NCBI RefSeq assembly: GCF_001011155.1
Contig: NZ_CP011479.1
Span: 824,501 to 888,500, forward strand
Length of the DNA stretch: 64,000 nt
Reading direction: 5' to 3'
From: Hoeflea sp. IMCC20628
GTDB lineage: Bacteria; Pseudomonadota; Alphaproteobacteria; Rhizobiales; Rhizobiaceae
Shown here: in pieces, positions 8,301-16,849 of the stretch
Position numbering within the stretch: position 1 is the first letter of the stretch
How the letters are laid out: the number at the start of each line of letters is the position of its first letter
Program-made: the position numbers and the translations under genes
The notes under the pieces: generated by a model
Databases searched by the model: none
What the model was told of the DNA's origin: nothing
Seen by the model: the letters and a program-made list of their open reading frames with translations, nothing else

Positions 8301-11300
8301 GCTATACAGGCACCAGCGACAATGATGTCGGTGTCTATCTGATCAACAGCAGCGGCGGCACAGTCTCGGCCAATGCGTTCACGGATGCCGATTACGGCGT
8401 GATCGACTACGGCACGATCCCGGTTGTCAACGATGTTGTAAACACCGGTGCGACAGCCAATACCTATACCGGCATCGAATTGGTCAATCACTATCTCGGC
8501 CTCGATCCTGCTTCGCAGACAACCGTTCTGAACCCTGTCGGCTCGGAAGGCGTCGATGCCTATTATGGCGGCGCAGGCGCCGACACGCTTGACGGACGCG
8601 GCGGCAACGATGAGCTGGATGGCGGCGCAGGCGCTGATATCCTGATCGGTGGCGGTGGCGACGACAACCTCGAGGGTGGTGACGGCGCTGACACGGCCCA
8701 GTACACAACGGTCCTGACGGCAACGGACATTACCACCAACGTCTCTGGCGGCTGGACAGTTACGACCGGCGGTCTCGAAGGAACGGACACGCTCAGCGGC
8801 ATCGAGGTTGTCGATGGTCTTGAAGCCGGAGGCTTCCTGCTGGTCGGCAATGGCGGCTATGCCACCATTCAGGCGGCGGTTAATGCAGCCAATGCCGGCG
8901 ACACCATCCTGATCGCCGAGGGAACCTGGTCTGGCGCGGGCAATGTCGGCGTGATCATTGACAAGCCCTTGTCGGTCCTCGGCTTTGGCAATGGCTCGAC
9001 GGTCGCGGACACGATCATCAATGGCGGCGGGTTCATCGTTGACATGGCTGCGGACTACGCAGGCGGCACGGTGTTGATCCAGAATCTGGCAATCACCAAT
9101 GCGGTCGGCTCCGGTATCTCGTCGCAGGACGCCGAGATACTCGGCACGCTCGCCATCGACAATGTGCGCGTCGAGGGCGGTACCGGTCACGGCGTTTACG
9201 CTACCGGACGCCAGGCAAGCACGGCCTACGATAAGGCCGGCGTGCAGAACGTCTCGATCACCAACTCGTCCTTTGTCGATAACGCGCAGTCGAGCTCGAA
9301 CTCCGCCAACATCATGTTGTTCGAGTTTGACGGCAATGCGACAATCACCAATGTCTTGGCCAGCAACAGTGTCACTGGCGGATCAAGCGCGGCCTACGGC
9401 GTGCAGATCAACGGCGTCGATGGCCCGTTCTACAACCAGCTGACACCGGTTCCGGGATCCACGATCGGCTCCTACGACGTCTTGACAGCTATGGGCACGG
9501 TCACCATCGACGGGCTTGATGTCGAAGGTGCTACCCGCAAGGCCAGCTTCTACATCCAGGGCTACACCGACATGACCGGGCTTACGGTCACCAATTCGAC
9601 CGTCGATACGGTTTCGGGCTGGGGCAAGCCGGTCATTATCGATCCGATGGCCGATCAGTTGCCATCGGGCACACCAAACGATAGCGGCAATGCCGGCTCG
9701 TTCTTCGACGACAGCGCAGCCAACGGCTCCTATGAACTAAGCGGCCTGATCGTGGTGCAGAAAGCTGGCCAGTTCAGCGAACTTGATGGCACCACCAAGG
9801 CAGACACGATCACGGGAACCGGCGCCAACGATCAGATCACCGGCTTTGCCGGCACCGACACCATCAATGCCGGCGCAGGCGATGACGCCATCATCTGGAG
9901 CGTTGGCGATGGCAATGATGCCATCGACGGTGGCACCGAGGGGGTTCTCCCGGACAGCGCCGACACCCTGATCATCAACAATGTGGGTGGGGCTGAGACC
10001 GAGTTCACCGTATCTGTCGCTGGCACGGATATCATAGCACCGCCGACGGATGACATTCTGGTTTTCGATGGTTCGGACACGGTGCGGATCGACGAGATCG
10101 AGGATATTGTCTTCAATCTCGGATCAAACGACGACAGCGTTACCGTCGCCGGCAATTTCGACGCCACGGCGCTTCATCCCAACACCATCACCGTGAACGG
10201 CGGGTCCGGCAACAATGAGGTCGACGCATCGGGCATCAGCAGCGGCCACCGCGTTGTCTTCAACGGCAATGGCGGCAATGACACCTTCACCTCCGGGGCC
10301 GGCAATGACAGCTTTGATGGCGGTGCGGACAACGACACATTTGTCTACGGCGGCAACTTCGCCGATGTGACAGTTTCCGGCAGCGGCGCTTCGCTGACTG
10401 TCAGCGGTGCGCATGGCGTCGACACAGTGACGGGCGTCGAGCAGCTTCAGTTTGACGACACCACCGTCTTGTTCGTTGACAGTGCGGCGACCTATGACGG
10501 CGCCTACGGTTCGATCGGTGCGGCATTGACGGCTGCGGCCGCTATTGTCGGCCACGTGACCATTCAGATTGCGGCGGGGACCTATGATGAAAACCTGTTC
10601 ATCGACCGGGCGGATCTGACCCTGAAGGGCGCGGGTGACGCAACCGTCATCCACGGTACCTTCAAATTCGACAACGGCATCGCTGAAAGTGGCTCCGTCG
10701 GAACCTTCCTGGAAACAACGGGATCCTATCAGACTATGTCCGGCAGCGGCATCAAGGTGTCCGCAGACAATGTCACCATCGAGGATCTGAAGATCGACAG
10801 TTTCCACTACGGGATCAAGTTTGAAGATCTCGCGAGCGGCGTCAACCATACAACTCTTAACAACGTGACCATTGAAGATACGGTCGAGGGCATCCACAAG
10901 GGCACGTCTGCAGATATCAGCTACCTGACCATCAATGACGGATCGATTACTGACGGCTATGTCGGCATCAACTTCGCCAAGACTACAGGCAGCATCAGCG
11001 ATGGCCTGGCCGAACATGTGACCATTGACGGCACGGACTTCAGCAACCTTACCCGAAAGGGCATCTACGCCGAGACGCTGAGCCATGCGCTGATCGACCA
11101 TGTCACGATGAACGATGTGGGCCAGTTCGGCTCCTCGTCGGCTGGCACGGGCGGCAACGGCATCAACATCAACCTGAAGGCAGGCGTCTACACCGACATC
11201 ACGATCAGCAATTTCCACCTGACCAATGTCGGCGCGTCCGACCAGAATGGCGGAGTTGCGGTCGGTGACAAGAACGGCGGCGCTATCGTGATCGAGGCGC

Positions 11301-14300
11301 GCGATGATGGCAGCTACACCGGTAGTAAGGCGGCAACATTGACCGATGTCCTGATTATAGATGGCATCATCGATGGTCGTACTTCGACCGGTATCCAGGT
11401 TGGCGAGCCGGACAGGACCAATGCCGGGCCTGCGGTGACGGTGACCAATGTCGCCATCTCCGGCACTGACACCGCCAGCGGCGAGCACGGCGACATCACC
11501 AACGAGACGCTATCGACCGTCACGGTGAACATGACCGAAGGAGCCGAAAACCTGCTTATCAGCCCGGACTCCACCGGCAACTTCATCATCAACGGCATGG
11601 GCGGCGCCGACACCATCACCGGCGGCGGCGGCGATGACGTCATTGATGCGGGCGCGGGCGATGATGTCATCCATTGGAACGTTGGCGGCGGCCACGACCT
11701 TGTCGATGGCGGCGTGGTGACAGATACCGACACATTCGAGGTGTTTGGCGACGGTGCCCTTGGCGAAGAGTTCCTGATCGAGACTGTGTTGGCTTACAAC
11801 ACCCGTACTTCGCCGATCGGCACGTTTGATGACGGTACCGAGATTGTCGTTTCGCGAGCTACCGACGCCAGCAGCGGAGCCTTCACGATTGTTGCGCAAC
11901 TGCAAAACATCGACGACATCGTCATCAACGGGACAGCGGCGACACCGACGTCTTCGGGAACCAATGTCACGGTCTCCGGCAACTTCTCGGGCACAGATCT
12001 CGACACCTCCACAATCACGATCAACGGATCGCAGGGCGATGACACGATTGATGTCTCGCAGTTTGCGGCAAGCGGCCACAAAGTGGTCTTCGTCACCAAC
12101 GGCGGCCATGACACTGTGACCGGTGCACGCGCGGCAGATCAGATTGATGTTCAAAGCCGCACACCACAGACATTGGAAGATCTCGGCGGGTCCACGGGTT
12201 ACAAACTGACCTTCACTGACGGTTCCTCCGTCAACTTCACGGGCGACCCGGTCTTCGTGACCGGTTCGGGTTCAGCCACACCGACTGTGATCAACCTGCC
12301 GCCGGTCGCCAACGATGACGCGATCTCAGGCAACGAAGATCAGGCCGGCGGGATTTCCGGCAATGTGCTTGATGACAATGGCAATGGCGCAGACGTCGAT
12401 CTGGATGGCGGCACGCCGGCGGTTGTTGCAAATGCGGCAATCACAACGGCGCAGGGCGGAACGGTCAATCTGTCGGGCAACGGCGATTTCACCTACACAC
12501 CGCTTGCCGACTTCAACGGCACGGACACGTTTGACTACACACTTGTTGACGGCCAGGGCGGATCGAGCGCGGGGACGGTGACCCTCACGGTCGCACCGGT
12601 CAACGATGCGCCTGTGGCGGTCGATGATACTTTCGCGCCTTGGACAGAAACCCTGATCACCTTTGACCCGGGTTCATCGCAAAGAATTCCCGATGGGTAT
12701 GGCGGCTTGAACTGGAGTTCGGATACGTCGCCAAACGGCTCTACCCCCGACTTTTATTTTGGGCAGTCTGGCGGGAGAACCATTGGATATAGTGGCAATG
12801 CCGGTGCAAACTCGACGTTTGAAAGCCCCGACGGCAGCGAATTTGATCTCAACAGCCTGAATTTGCGCAAATTTGGTCTCGAGCAGAGCCTCCAGTATCA
12901 AACGAATTATGCGGCTACGGAGGTTGAAGTTTCCGGATACCGGGATGGGTTTGAGGTCTATTCCAGCGTGGCTGTCAGCCTGAATTTTGCCGGAACCGAC
13001 GTTGCTCTCAATTTCGAGAACATCGACGCCTTCAAGATTTCCGTTACCGGCTTTGGCGCGATATCGGGATGGGGATTTTTCGAGCTGGACGACATCTCAT
13101 ACTCACGTGGCCTCTCCATCTCGGAAGACACCGCACACACGTTTGCAGCGGCTGACCTTGTTGGCAACGACACCGATGTTGACGACGATGCATTGTCGAT
13201 CTCGGCGGTCTCGGCCACCAGCGCAAAGGGCGCGGAGATCACGCTGAATACCGATGGCACGATCAGTTATGATCCCACGGCGGCTGCAACGCTGCAGGCG
13301 CTGGATGATGGCGAGACGCTTGAGGACAGCTTCACCTACACAGTGTCCGACGGCCAAGGCGGCGAAGACACCGCGACAGTTACGTTGACGGTGAACGGTG
13401 TAGATGAAGCTGCTATCGTGGGCGAGCCCCTCTTCCCGCTCGAGTTCGACGGCGAAGAAGCCATCGGGACCAACCGGAACGCCCTGTCTTCGGCGGAACT
13501 GGCGCCGATCATTGCCGCCGCGCTGCTGCGCTGGGAAGCTGCAGGGCTGAGCGACGATCAGCTTGTGCTGCTCTCGCAAACCAATGTCAGCATTGACGAT
13601 CTGGGCGGCACCATGCTTGGCCAGACCGCGAATGACGGCATTGTCATTGATATCAATGCTGCGGGGCAGGGCTGGTACATCGACCAGACACCGGAGGACG
13701 ATGTCGAGTTCGAGGCCGGGGTTGCACCGGACGGGGTCGATCTTCTGACCGTCGTCATGCACGAGTTCGGACATGTTCTCGATCTCGGCCACAGCGATGG
13801 TGAGGCAGATGGGCTTATGGCCAGCGCGCTGGCGGCTGGTGAACGCCGTCTGCCGGACATGAGTGATTTGTCCGGTCATGCTGCGGCCCAGGTGATCACC
13901 GGCGATGCCGGCGACAATCTGCTTATCGGCGGTGACGGTGATGACTTCCTGTTCGGTCTTGACGGCGACGACATCCTCAACGGTGGCTTCGGCAGCGATA
14001 CGCTGACCGGCGGTGCCGGGGCTGATACCTTCGTCTTCGATGCGGCTGCTCTGGCAGATGCCATGGGCGGCGGCATTCAGGATCTGATCGCCGACTACAA
14101 CTTCGTCGACGGCGATGTTGTCGATCTCTCGGAGCTTCTCGGCTCCGAGCCGGTCGATGCCGGAAATGCAGGCGATTATGTCCGGGTCAACGGAACCTTC
14201 CTCGAAGTCGATGTTGATGGTACAGGCAGCGGTGCCGGCTTTGTGCAGGTCGCCGAATTCTCGGTCGCTCCGGGTACGGACGCGCTGCGGATCCTGGTCG

Positions 14301-14332
14301 ATGATGACTCAACCCCGGCTGTGATCATCTGA
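5348..14332 (+). CDS. Chimeric TolC-like / giant RTX beta-helix protein, 5' interrupted by IS66
   Basis: One uninterrupted frame of about 2990 codons; host sequence starts at 5393 and 5348 is an IS-derived ATG without a good ribosome-binding site. The true start is at 3959, beyond the IS. To about 6108 it encodes the first half of a TolC-family outer-membrane factor (LTLEEAVDEALRSNPEIL, FTQTLFDGG). It then switches without a stop to surface-protein sequence. RTX calcium-binding nonapeptides (GGxGxDxLx) cluster near 6540-6660, 6860-7000, 7150-7330, 8560-8690, 9790-9940, 10260-10340, 11580-11720 and 13900-14020. Parallel beta-helix stretches lie between them, and cadherin/VCBS-like domains occupy 12295-12635 and 13113-13410. 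A zincin motif HEFGHVLDLGH (13760-13792) and a C-terminus typical of type I secretion substrates follow. No TolC second half, ABC or HlyD partner is present, so normal function is doubtful. Confidence 0.8.
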   Translation: MDSDIVVHGKGVGNYLATVPASALTLEEAVDEALRSNPEILSSAENREAVEFELRQARGLYLPTLDLEASAGGRKLDSPGRRRLGTDDDSLNPSDVGLTFTQTLFDGGARRAEVERQAARVDGASFRVAERSEAIALAVSQEYFEILLQAEIVAIARKNANVLSGIVSDISSGVSGGALTSADRTQGRERLLSAKARLKEAEEDLAQAQIRFLRLVGIKLGSMKFPPSVAKSLPRSVTEAVDIARRQSPRIAAVDNAVFSGNATTDSGGSGEGAISFYLYNGDVTLTGVTVQTPGAAAENGIQFRGVDAPFQPMGNVTLDGVSVAGTYSKVGVAIYNFANANGLDITGLGLTVNVSAKWHGFNIDGIDGNLDLSGVPLSVTNSFGTGSDDIAIQGLGGNNTFIGDDSNDLLIGGAGIDILRGGDGDDYMIDGGKTTFDGGAGVDTVDFSAVVGKVTVDLNDGGNGGGYAVDDATFIGVENLILNAADTSAGAASQVIGNSSDNVIVGSGRDDIILGREGNDTIYGNDGDDIIDGGAGIDILHGGDGNDTLRLSVGGASTLIHTVDLRTNTVSGGELAGDTISGFENVTAAHNSTANFIGDDNANILTGSNNGDVLRGMGDDDTLIGDKGYNGGTGDILVGGEGNDTLKGGGGSDKLYGNEDTNIATDAVNRLAQAGESDTAVFDGVAADYNVSREADGSWRVEDIAAGKTDELYGIEGIDFGGDGVDLDLLGNVFVFDASGNLVGTFEKIQDGIDVAGTGYTVEVHAGVYTEQVQISTDNLTLVGIGNVVIEAPSAGLVQTSTDPQSGKALYSVLTVEGAENVSIELISIDGNWQAGQIAGGADFNGIVFADASGSIDNVQVLEIGDTPINEATGQVSGNQRGNAILVTNGAGLPNAISVTNTTVTEFQKTGMIFRNADVTTNGNTITTVSQAVMAQNGIQMSSGSTGTLSGNTISGLGYTGAGAWSVVAILVFDASGLIINGNSYTGTSDNDVGVYLINSSGGTVSANAFTDADYGVIDYGTIPVVNDVVNTGATANTYTGIELVNHYLGLDPASQTTVLNPVGSEGVDAYYGGAGADTLDGRGGNDELDGGAGADILIGGGGDDNLEGGDGADTAQYTTVLTATDITTNVSGGWTVTTGGLEGTDTLSGIEVVDGLEAGGFLLVGNGGYATIQAAVNAANAGDTILIAEGTWSGAGNVGVIIDKPLSVLGFGNGSTVADTIINGGGFIVDMAADYAGGTVLIQNLAITNAVGSGISSQDAEILGTLAIDNVRVEGGTGHGVYATGRQASTAYDKAGVQNVSITNSSFVDNAQSSSNSANIMLFEFDGNATITNVLASNSVTGGSSAAYGVQINGVDGPFYNQLTPVPGSTIGSYDVLTAMGTVTIDGLDVEGATRKASFYIQGYTDMTGLTVTNSTVDTVSGWGKPVIIDPMADQLPSGTPNDSGNAGSFFDDSAANGSYELSGLIVVQKAGQFSELDGTTKADTITGTGANDQITGFAGTDTINAGAGDDAIIWSVGDGNDAIDGGTEGVLPDSADTLIINNVGGAETEFTVSVAGTDIIAPPTDDILVFDGSDTVRIDEIEDIVFNLGSNDDSVTVAGNFDATALHPNTITVNGGSGNNEVDASGISSGHRVVFNGNGGNDTFTSGAGNDSFDGGADNDTFVYGGNFADVTVSGSGASLTVSGAHGVDTVTGVEQLQFDDTTVLFVDSAATYDGAYGSIGAALTAAAAIVGHVTIQIAAGTYDENLFIDRADLTLKGAGDATVIHGTFKFDNGIAESGSVGTFLETTGSYQTMSGSGIKVSADNVTIEDLKIDSFHYGIKFEDLASGVNHTTLNNVTIEDTVEGIHKGTSADISYLTINDGSITDGYVGINFAKTTGSISDGLAEHVTIDGTDFSNLTRKGIYAETLSHALIDHVTMNDVGQFGSSSAGTGGNGININLKAGVYTDITISNFHLTNVGASDQNGGVAVGDKNGGAIVIEARDDGSYTGSKAATLTDVLIIDGIIDGRTSTGIQVGEPDRTNAGPAVTVTNVAISGTDTASGEHGDITNETLSTVTVNMTEGAENLLISPDSTGNFIINGMGGADTITGGGGDDVIDAGAGDDVIHWNVGGGHDLVDGGVVTDTDTFEVFGDGALGEEFLIETVLAYNTRTSPIGTFDDGTEIVVSRATDASSGAFTIVAQLQNIDDIVINGTAATPTSSGTNVTVSGNFSGTDLDTSTITINGSQGDDTIDVSQFAASGHKVVFVTNGGHDTVTGARAADQIDVQSRTPQTLEDLGGSTGYKLTFTDGSSVNFTGDPVFVTGSGSATPTVINLPPVANDDAISGNEDQAGGISGNVLDDNGNGADVDLDGGTPAVVANAAITTAQGGTVNLSGNGDFTYTPLADFNGTDTFDYTLVDGQGGSSAGTVTLTVAPVNDAPVAVDDTFAPWTETLITFDPGSSQRIPDGYGGLNWSSDTSPNGSTPDFYFGQSGGRTIGYSGNAGANSTFESPDGSEFDLNSLNLRKFGLEQSLQYQTNYAATEVEVSGYRDGFEVYSSVAVSLNFAGTDVALNFENIDAFKISVTGFGAISGWGFFELDDISYSRGLSISEDTAHTFAAADLVGNDTDVDDDALSISAVSATSAKGAEITLNTDGTISYDPTAAATLQALDDGETLEDSFTYTVSDGQGGEDTATVTLTVNGVDEAAIVGEPLFPLEFDGEEAIGTNRNALSSAELAPIIAAALLRWEAAGLSDDQLVLLSQTNVSIDDLGGTMLGQTANDGIVIDINAAGQGWYIDQTPEDDVEFEAGVAPDGVDLLTVVMHEFGHVLDLGHSDGEADGLMASALAAGERRLPDMSDLSGHAAAQVITGDAGDNLLIGGDGDDFLFGLDGDDILNGGFGSDTLTGGAGADTFVFDAAALADAMGGGIQDLIADYNFVDGDVVDLSELLGSEPVDAGNAGDYVRVNGTFLEVDVDGTGSGAGFVQVAEFSVAPGTDALRILVDDDSTPAVII
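5378..5392. repeat. IS66-family right terminal inverted repeat
   Basis: Perfect inverted copy of 4018-4032; ends GGGTAATTAC at 5392. Confidence 0.92.
5393..5400. repeat. 8-bp target duplication, right copy
   Basis: CTCGCCAC, identical to 4010-4017, immediately after the IS66 right end. Confidence 0.92.
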
Positions 14333-14381
14333 TCACATGCGCATGGTGTGGTTTGTTCGGGGTGTGGCAGTGGTCGACGAT

Positions 14382-15563
14382 ATGAGTGACGTAACGGCGA
14401 CGGCCGGACGGATTTCCTTCAAGGGAGCCGTCCGCTCGCTTCTGCTGGCTGCCAGCCTTGGCCTTGCCGGATGCCAGGCATCAAGCCTGGGGGACGGTGT
14501 GGGCGGAGCCACAAACTCCGGCATAGCGGCTGTGAGCGATTCAACCTATGGCAACGGGCCTGTTGCCATAGCCATGCTGCTGCCCTCCGACAGCTCCATG
14601 CGGGCTCAGGCCGCCGATATCGCCGATGGCGCCCGGCTGGCGCTGGATGACCTCGGCGCCGGTCAGCTGAGGATTGATTTCCATGCCTTCAGTTCCCGCT
14701 CAGGGGAGGCCGTCAGCAAGGTTCAGGCCGCAACGGCCGCAGGAACAAAGCTGATCATCGGCCCGGCGACGAACACGGAAGTGTCGAAGATCATTTCCGC
14801 AACAAGCCTGCCTCGCCCGCCGATCCTGGCGCTGGTGGCCAACAACTCCGCCGGCGGCACTCATATCTGGCCGCTCTATGGTGATGCGATCGACAGCGCG
14901 CTCGAGGGCGTCGGCGTCGCAGTCGCGGCCAAGCAGAAGAACATCGTCGTCGTGCATGAAGCGGGATTTCCCGCAGAAAACCTTCTGCGCTTGCGCGAAG
15001 GGATCAGGCTCAAGGGCGGCAACACCGTCGGGTTCGTGCCCTATCCGGCAAGCGGCAAGAATTTGCGCGCGGCTTTCGCAAATGGCGCGGCTGTCTTTGG
15101 CAAGGCCAATACGATCGTGTTGCTTGGTGGCGGCAAAGCCATCGGCCAAGTGATCGACATCCTGGCGGCCGGCGAATTCGGAAAATCCATCGCCACGGCG
15201 ATCGCCACCTCGCTTATCCCCGAAGTGATCTACAAGTCGCCATCGGCGCAAGGCCTGATGGTGGCGATCCCGTCAACCGAAAGCGTCCACGTGATTGCCG
15301 ACCGCTTCAAGGCCAGGTTCGGCCGAAGCCCGAGCTATGATGCGGCGATTGGCTATGATTCCGTGGCTATCGCGGCGGGTCTTGTGCGCTCGGGCGGGGC
15401 TGACGCCATTACGGTCGCGAACCTGACCTCGAGCCAGGGTTTCCGCGCCGCGACCGGGCTGTTCCGGTTCCGCCCGGATGGCCGGATCGAGCGGCGCATG
15501 GTGGTGCATCGCATCGAGAACGGCAGCCTGAAGGTCATTCAGGAAGAGGGCGAGGGGTTCTGA
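14382..15563 (+). CDS. Lipoprotein with type I periplasmic-binding fold (PBP-activator/LivJ-like)
   Basis: About 393 residues. The N-terminus has basic residues, a hydrophobic run and a lipobox, LLLAASLGLAGC, so a lipid-anchored periplasmic protein is expected. The rest follows the periplasmic-binding type I fold: VAIAMLLPSDSSMRAQAADIADGARLALDD at the front, then GTKLIIGPATNTEVSKI, and YDAAIGYDSVAIAAGLV near the end. Relatives are annotated as branched-chain amino-acid binding proteins or penicillin-binding-protein activators (LpoA-like). No permease or ATPase is adjacent, which favours the second reading. ATG 14382 is preferred over 14337 because it gives a normal-length signal peptide; neither has a strong ribosome-binding site. 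Confidence 0.7.
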   Translation: MSDVTATAGRISFKGAVRSLLLAASLGLAGCQASSLGDGVGGATNSGIAAVSDSTYGNGPVAIAMLLPSDSSMRAQAADIADGARLALDDLGAGQLRIDFHAFSSRSGEAVSKVQAATAAGTKLIIGPATNTEVSKIISATSLPRPPILALVANNSAGGTHIWPLYGDAIDSALEGVGVAVAAKQKNIVVVHEAGFPAENLLRLREGIRLKGGNTVGFVPYPASGKNLRAAFANGAAVFGKANTIVLLGGGKAIGQVIDILAAGEFGKSIATAIATSLIPEVIYKSPSAQGLMVAIPSTESVHVIADRFKARFGRSPSYDAAIGYDSVAIAAGLVRSGGADAITVANLTSSQGFRAATGLFRFRPDGRIERRMVVHRIENGSLKVIQEEGEGF

Positions 15564-15574
15564 TGCATGTCGCG

Positions 15575-15594
15575 GTCAAATGGTTTCATTTGAC
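15575..15594. terminator. Hairpin between convergent genes, possible terminator
   Basis: GTCAAATG-GTTT-CATTTGAC is a perfect 8-bp stem with a 4-base loop, 12 bases after the lipoprotein stop. An ATTTTT run follows at about 15605. The stem is AT-rich and the T-run is detached, so it is only a weak candidate. Confidence 0.35.
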
Positions 15595-15633
15595 GGGAGG
15601 TCCAATTTTTCTGCCCCTCAAATCGATCCATTG

Positions 15634-16653
15634 CTAAAGGTTTTCCTTCAGGAGGATCTCGATGCGGATTTTTTCTTGTGAGGCTACGGGTTCTCGCTGG
15701 TCGTTTCGAGCTTTGAGAATACGGATTGCACTTCTGACCAAGTGACCGGGATTTTGCGCAATCACCGCATCTATTTTCCCACTCTGCAACGCGGCTTCCG
15801 TGAAGGGGGTGCGCTCATGAACGATTTTCACCAGAGGTCTGGTGGTGATTGTTGATATTTCCTCGATCGGAATACGAGCCTCTGCACTCATGACGTACAA
15901 GCCCAGGATGTCTGGATAATTTGCAACAATATTCTTGAAGATTTTCCGTGTTCTTTCGAGATCCCCGTGCGTTTCAATGGAGGGCAGGGTCTGGAGTTGC
16001 GGATATTCGCGGTTGATGACCTCATCGAAACCCAGCCTTCGGTCAATACTGTCCCGCGATTGCATGGTCTCGGAAGTGACGATGATTTTTCCCTTTTTCC
16101 CGCCCAGGAATCGGCCCATCAACTGCGCAGCAGTGGCGCCGGCTGCGTGATTGTTGATGCCGACGAAGTCGTTGCTGGCTGCTTTTGGCTGGCCGGCCAG
16201 AAACTGGACGACTTCGATTCCGCGTTCCAGCAGGCGGTTGATCGCATCGCGAACCTGCGGAGATTCCGGCGTCATGATTGCGATGCCATGCACCAGTTTG
16301 GCATCCAGTTGACCCAGATAGCTTGCCAACCGATAGGGGTCTTCAGCCGGAAGGCGAACCGTTGTGGCGTCTATCATCTCTGCGGCAAAAGCCTTCCTGG
16401 CTTCTTCAATGTGTTTTGCCAGAACGTCCAGAAACTGATCGCCGTGTTCGGGCAGCAGGAACCGAAACTGGTAATTTTTCTTCCGGGCAAGGTTGACCGC
16501 GGACAGATTGGGGACAAAGCCAATTCGGGCAATCGCCTCGTTGACCTTGGCCACCGTTCGAGCCTTCACACCCGGGCGGCCGTTCAGGACACGGTCTATG
16601 GTTGCGAGGCTTACGCCTGCTTCTGCCGCTAAGTCTTTTGCTGTTGGTCGCAT
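15634..16653 (-). CDS. LacI-family transcriptional regulator of the ABC/kinase operon
   Basis: 339 residues. The LacI helix-turn-helix is at residues ~3-25 (TAKDLAAEAGVSLATIDRVLNG), followed by the hinge-region pattern RPGVKARTVAKVNEAIARIGFVPN and a sugar-binding-protein-like effector domain. It is divergent from the solute-binding protein gene. The shared intergenic region contains two identical palindromes with the central CpG usual for LacI operators. It most probably represses the transporter/kinase operon and perhaps itself, and is released by the transported substrate or its phosphate. The effector cannot be named from sequence. Confidence 0.88.
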   Translation of the reverse strand: MRPTAKDLAAEAGVSLATIDRVLNGRPGVKARTVAKVNEAIARIGFVPNLSAVNLARKKNYQFRFLLPEHGDQFLDVLAKHIEEARKAFAAEMIDATTVRLPAEDPYRLASYLGQLDAKLVHGIAIMTPESPQVRDAINRLLERGIEVVQFLAGQPKAASNDFVGINNHAAGATAAQLMGRFLGGKKGKIIVTSETMQSRDSIDRRLGFDEVINREYPQLQTLPSIETHGDLERTRKIFKNIVANYPDILGLYVMSAEARIPIEEISTITTRPLVKIVHERTPFTEAALQSGKIDAVIAQNPGHLVRSAIRILKARNDQREPVASQEKIRIEILLKENL

Positions 16654-16738
16654 CTGCCTGAAGTGTTCCGCGTCAATCGGGGTTTCTCATATCTCTCGCC
16701 AGTCAATTTGTTCAATAAAATTCGCAGGAATGCAACTT

Positions 16739-16756
16739 TTGAGGTGCGCACCTCAA
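16739..16756. promoter_or_regulatory. Putative LacI-family operator 1
   Basis: TTGAGGTGCGCACCTCAA is a perfect 18-bp palindrome with a GAGGTGCGCACCTC core at 16741-16754. It lies between the divergent LacI gene and the ABC operon. The core is repeated exactly at 16771-16784, with centres 30 bp apart. Confidence 0.75.
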
Positions 16757-16767
16757 GATTCGCTTGC

Positions 16768-16787
16768 AATGAGGTGCGCACCTCATT
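16768..16787. promoter_or_regulatory. Putative LacI-family operator 2
   Basis: AATGAGGTGCGCACCTCATT is a perfect 20-bp palindrome sharing the 14-bp core with operator 1, about 63 bases before the solute-binding protein start. Spacing of 30 bp places both sites on the same DNA face, as expected for cooperative binding. Confidence 0.75.
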
Positions 16788-16849
16788 ATGGATAAGGGTA
16801 GGAGGCCCTGCCATGCTGGCGGGATTGTTAAACGGGAGGAATGTCTACT

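Noticed and set aside
6398-9190. Very long open frame (~930 codons) on the minus strand
   Set aside because: It is antisense to the RTX protein, whose GGxGxD repeats give stop-poor antisense frames; no start signal or recognisable domain.
10124-12154. Further long minus-strand frames under the RTX gene
   Set aside because: Same repeat-driven antisense artefact; low-complexity products and no ribosome-binding sites.
6540-14030. Periodic GGC/GAC-rich repeats resembling a CRISPR or satellite array
   Set aside because: They are in-frame RTX codons (GGxGxDxLx), irregularly spaced and without conserved direct repeats plus unique spacers.
708-15600. tRNA-integrated genomic island with att sites
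   Set aside because: No integrase and no second copy of the tRNA 3' end were found in the window, so island borders cannot be supported.
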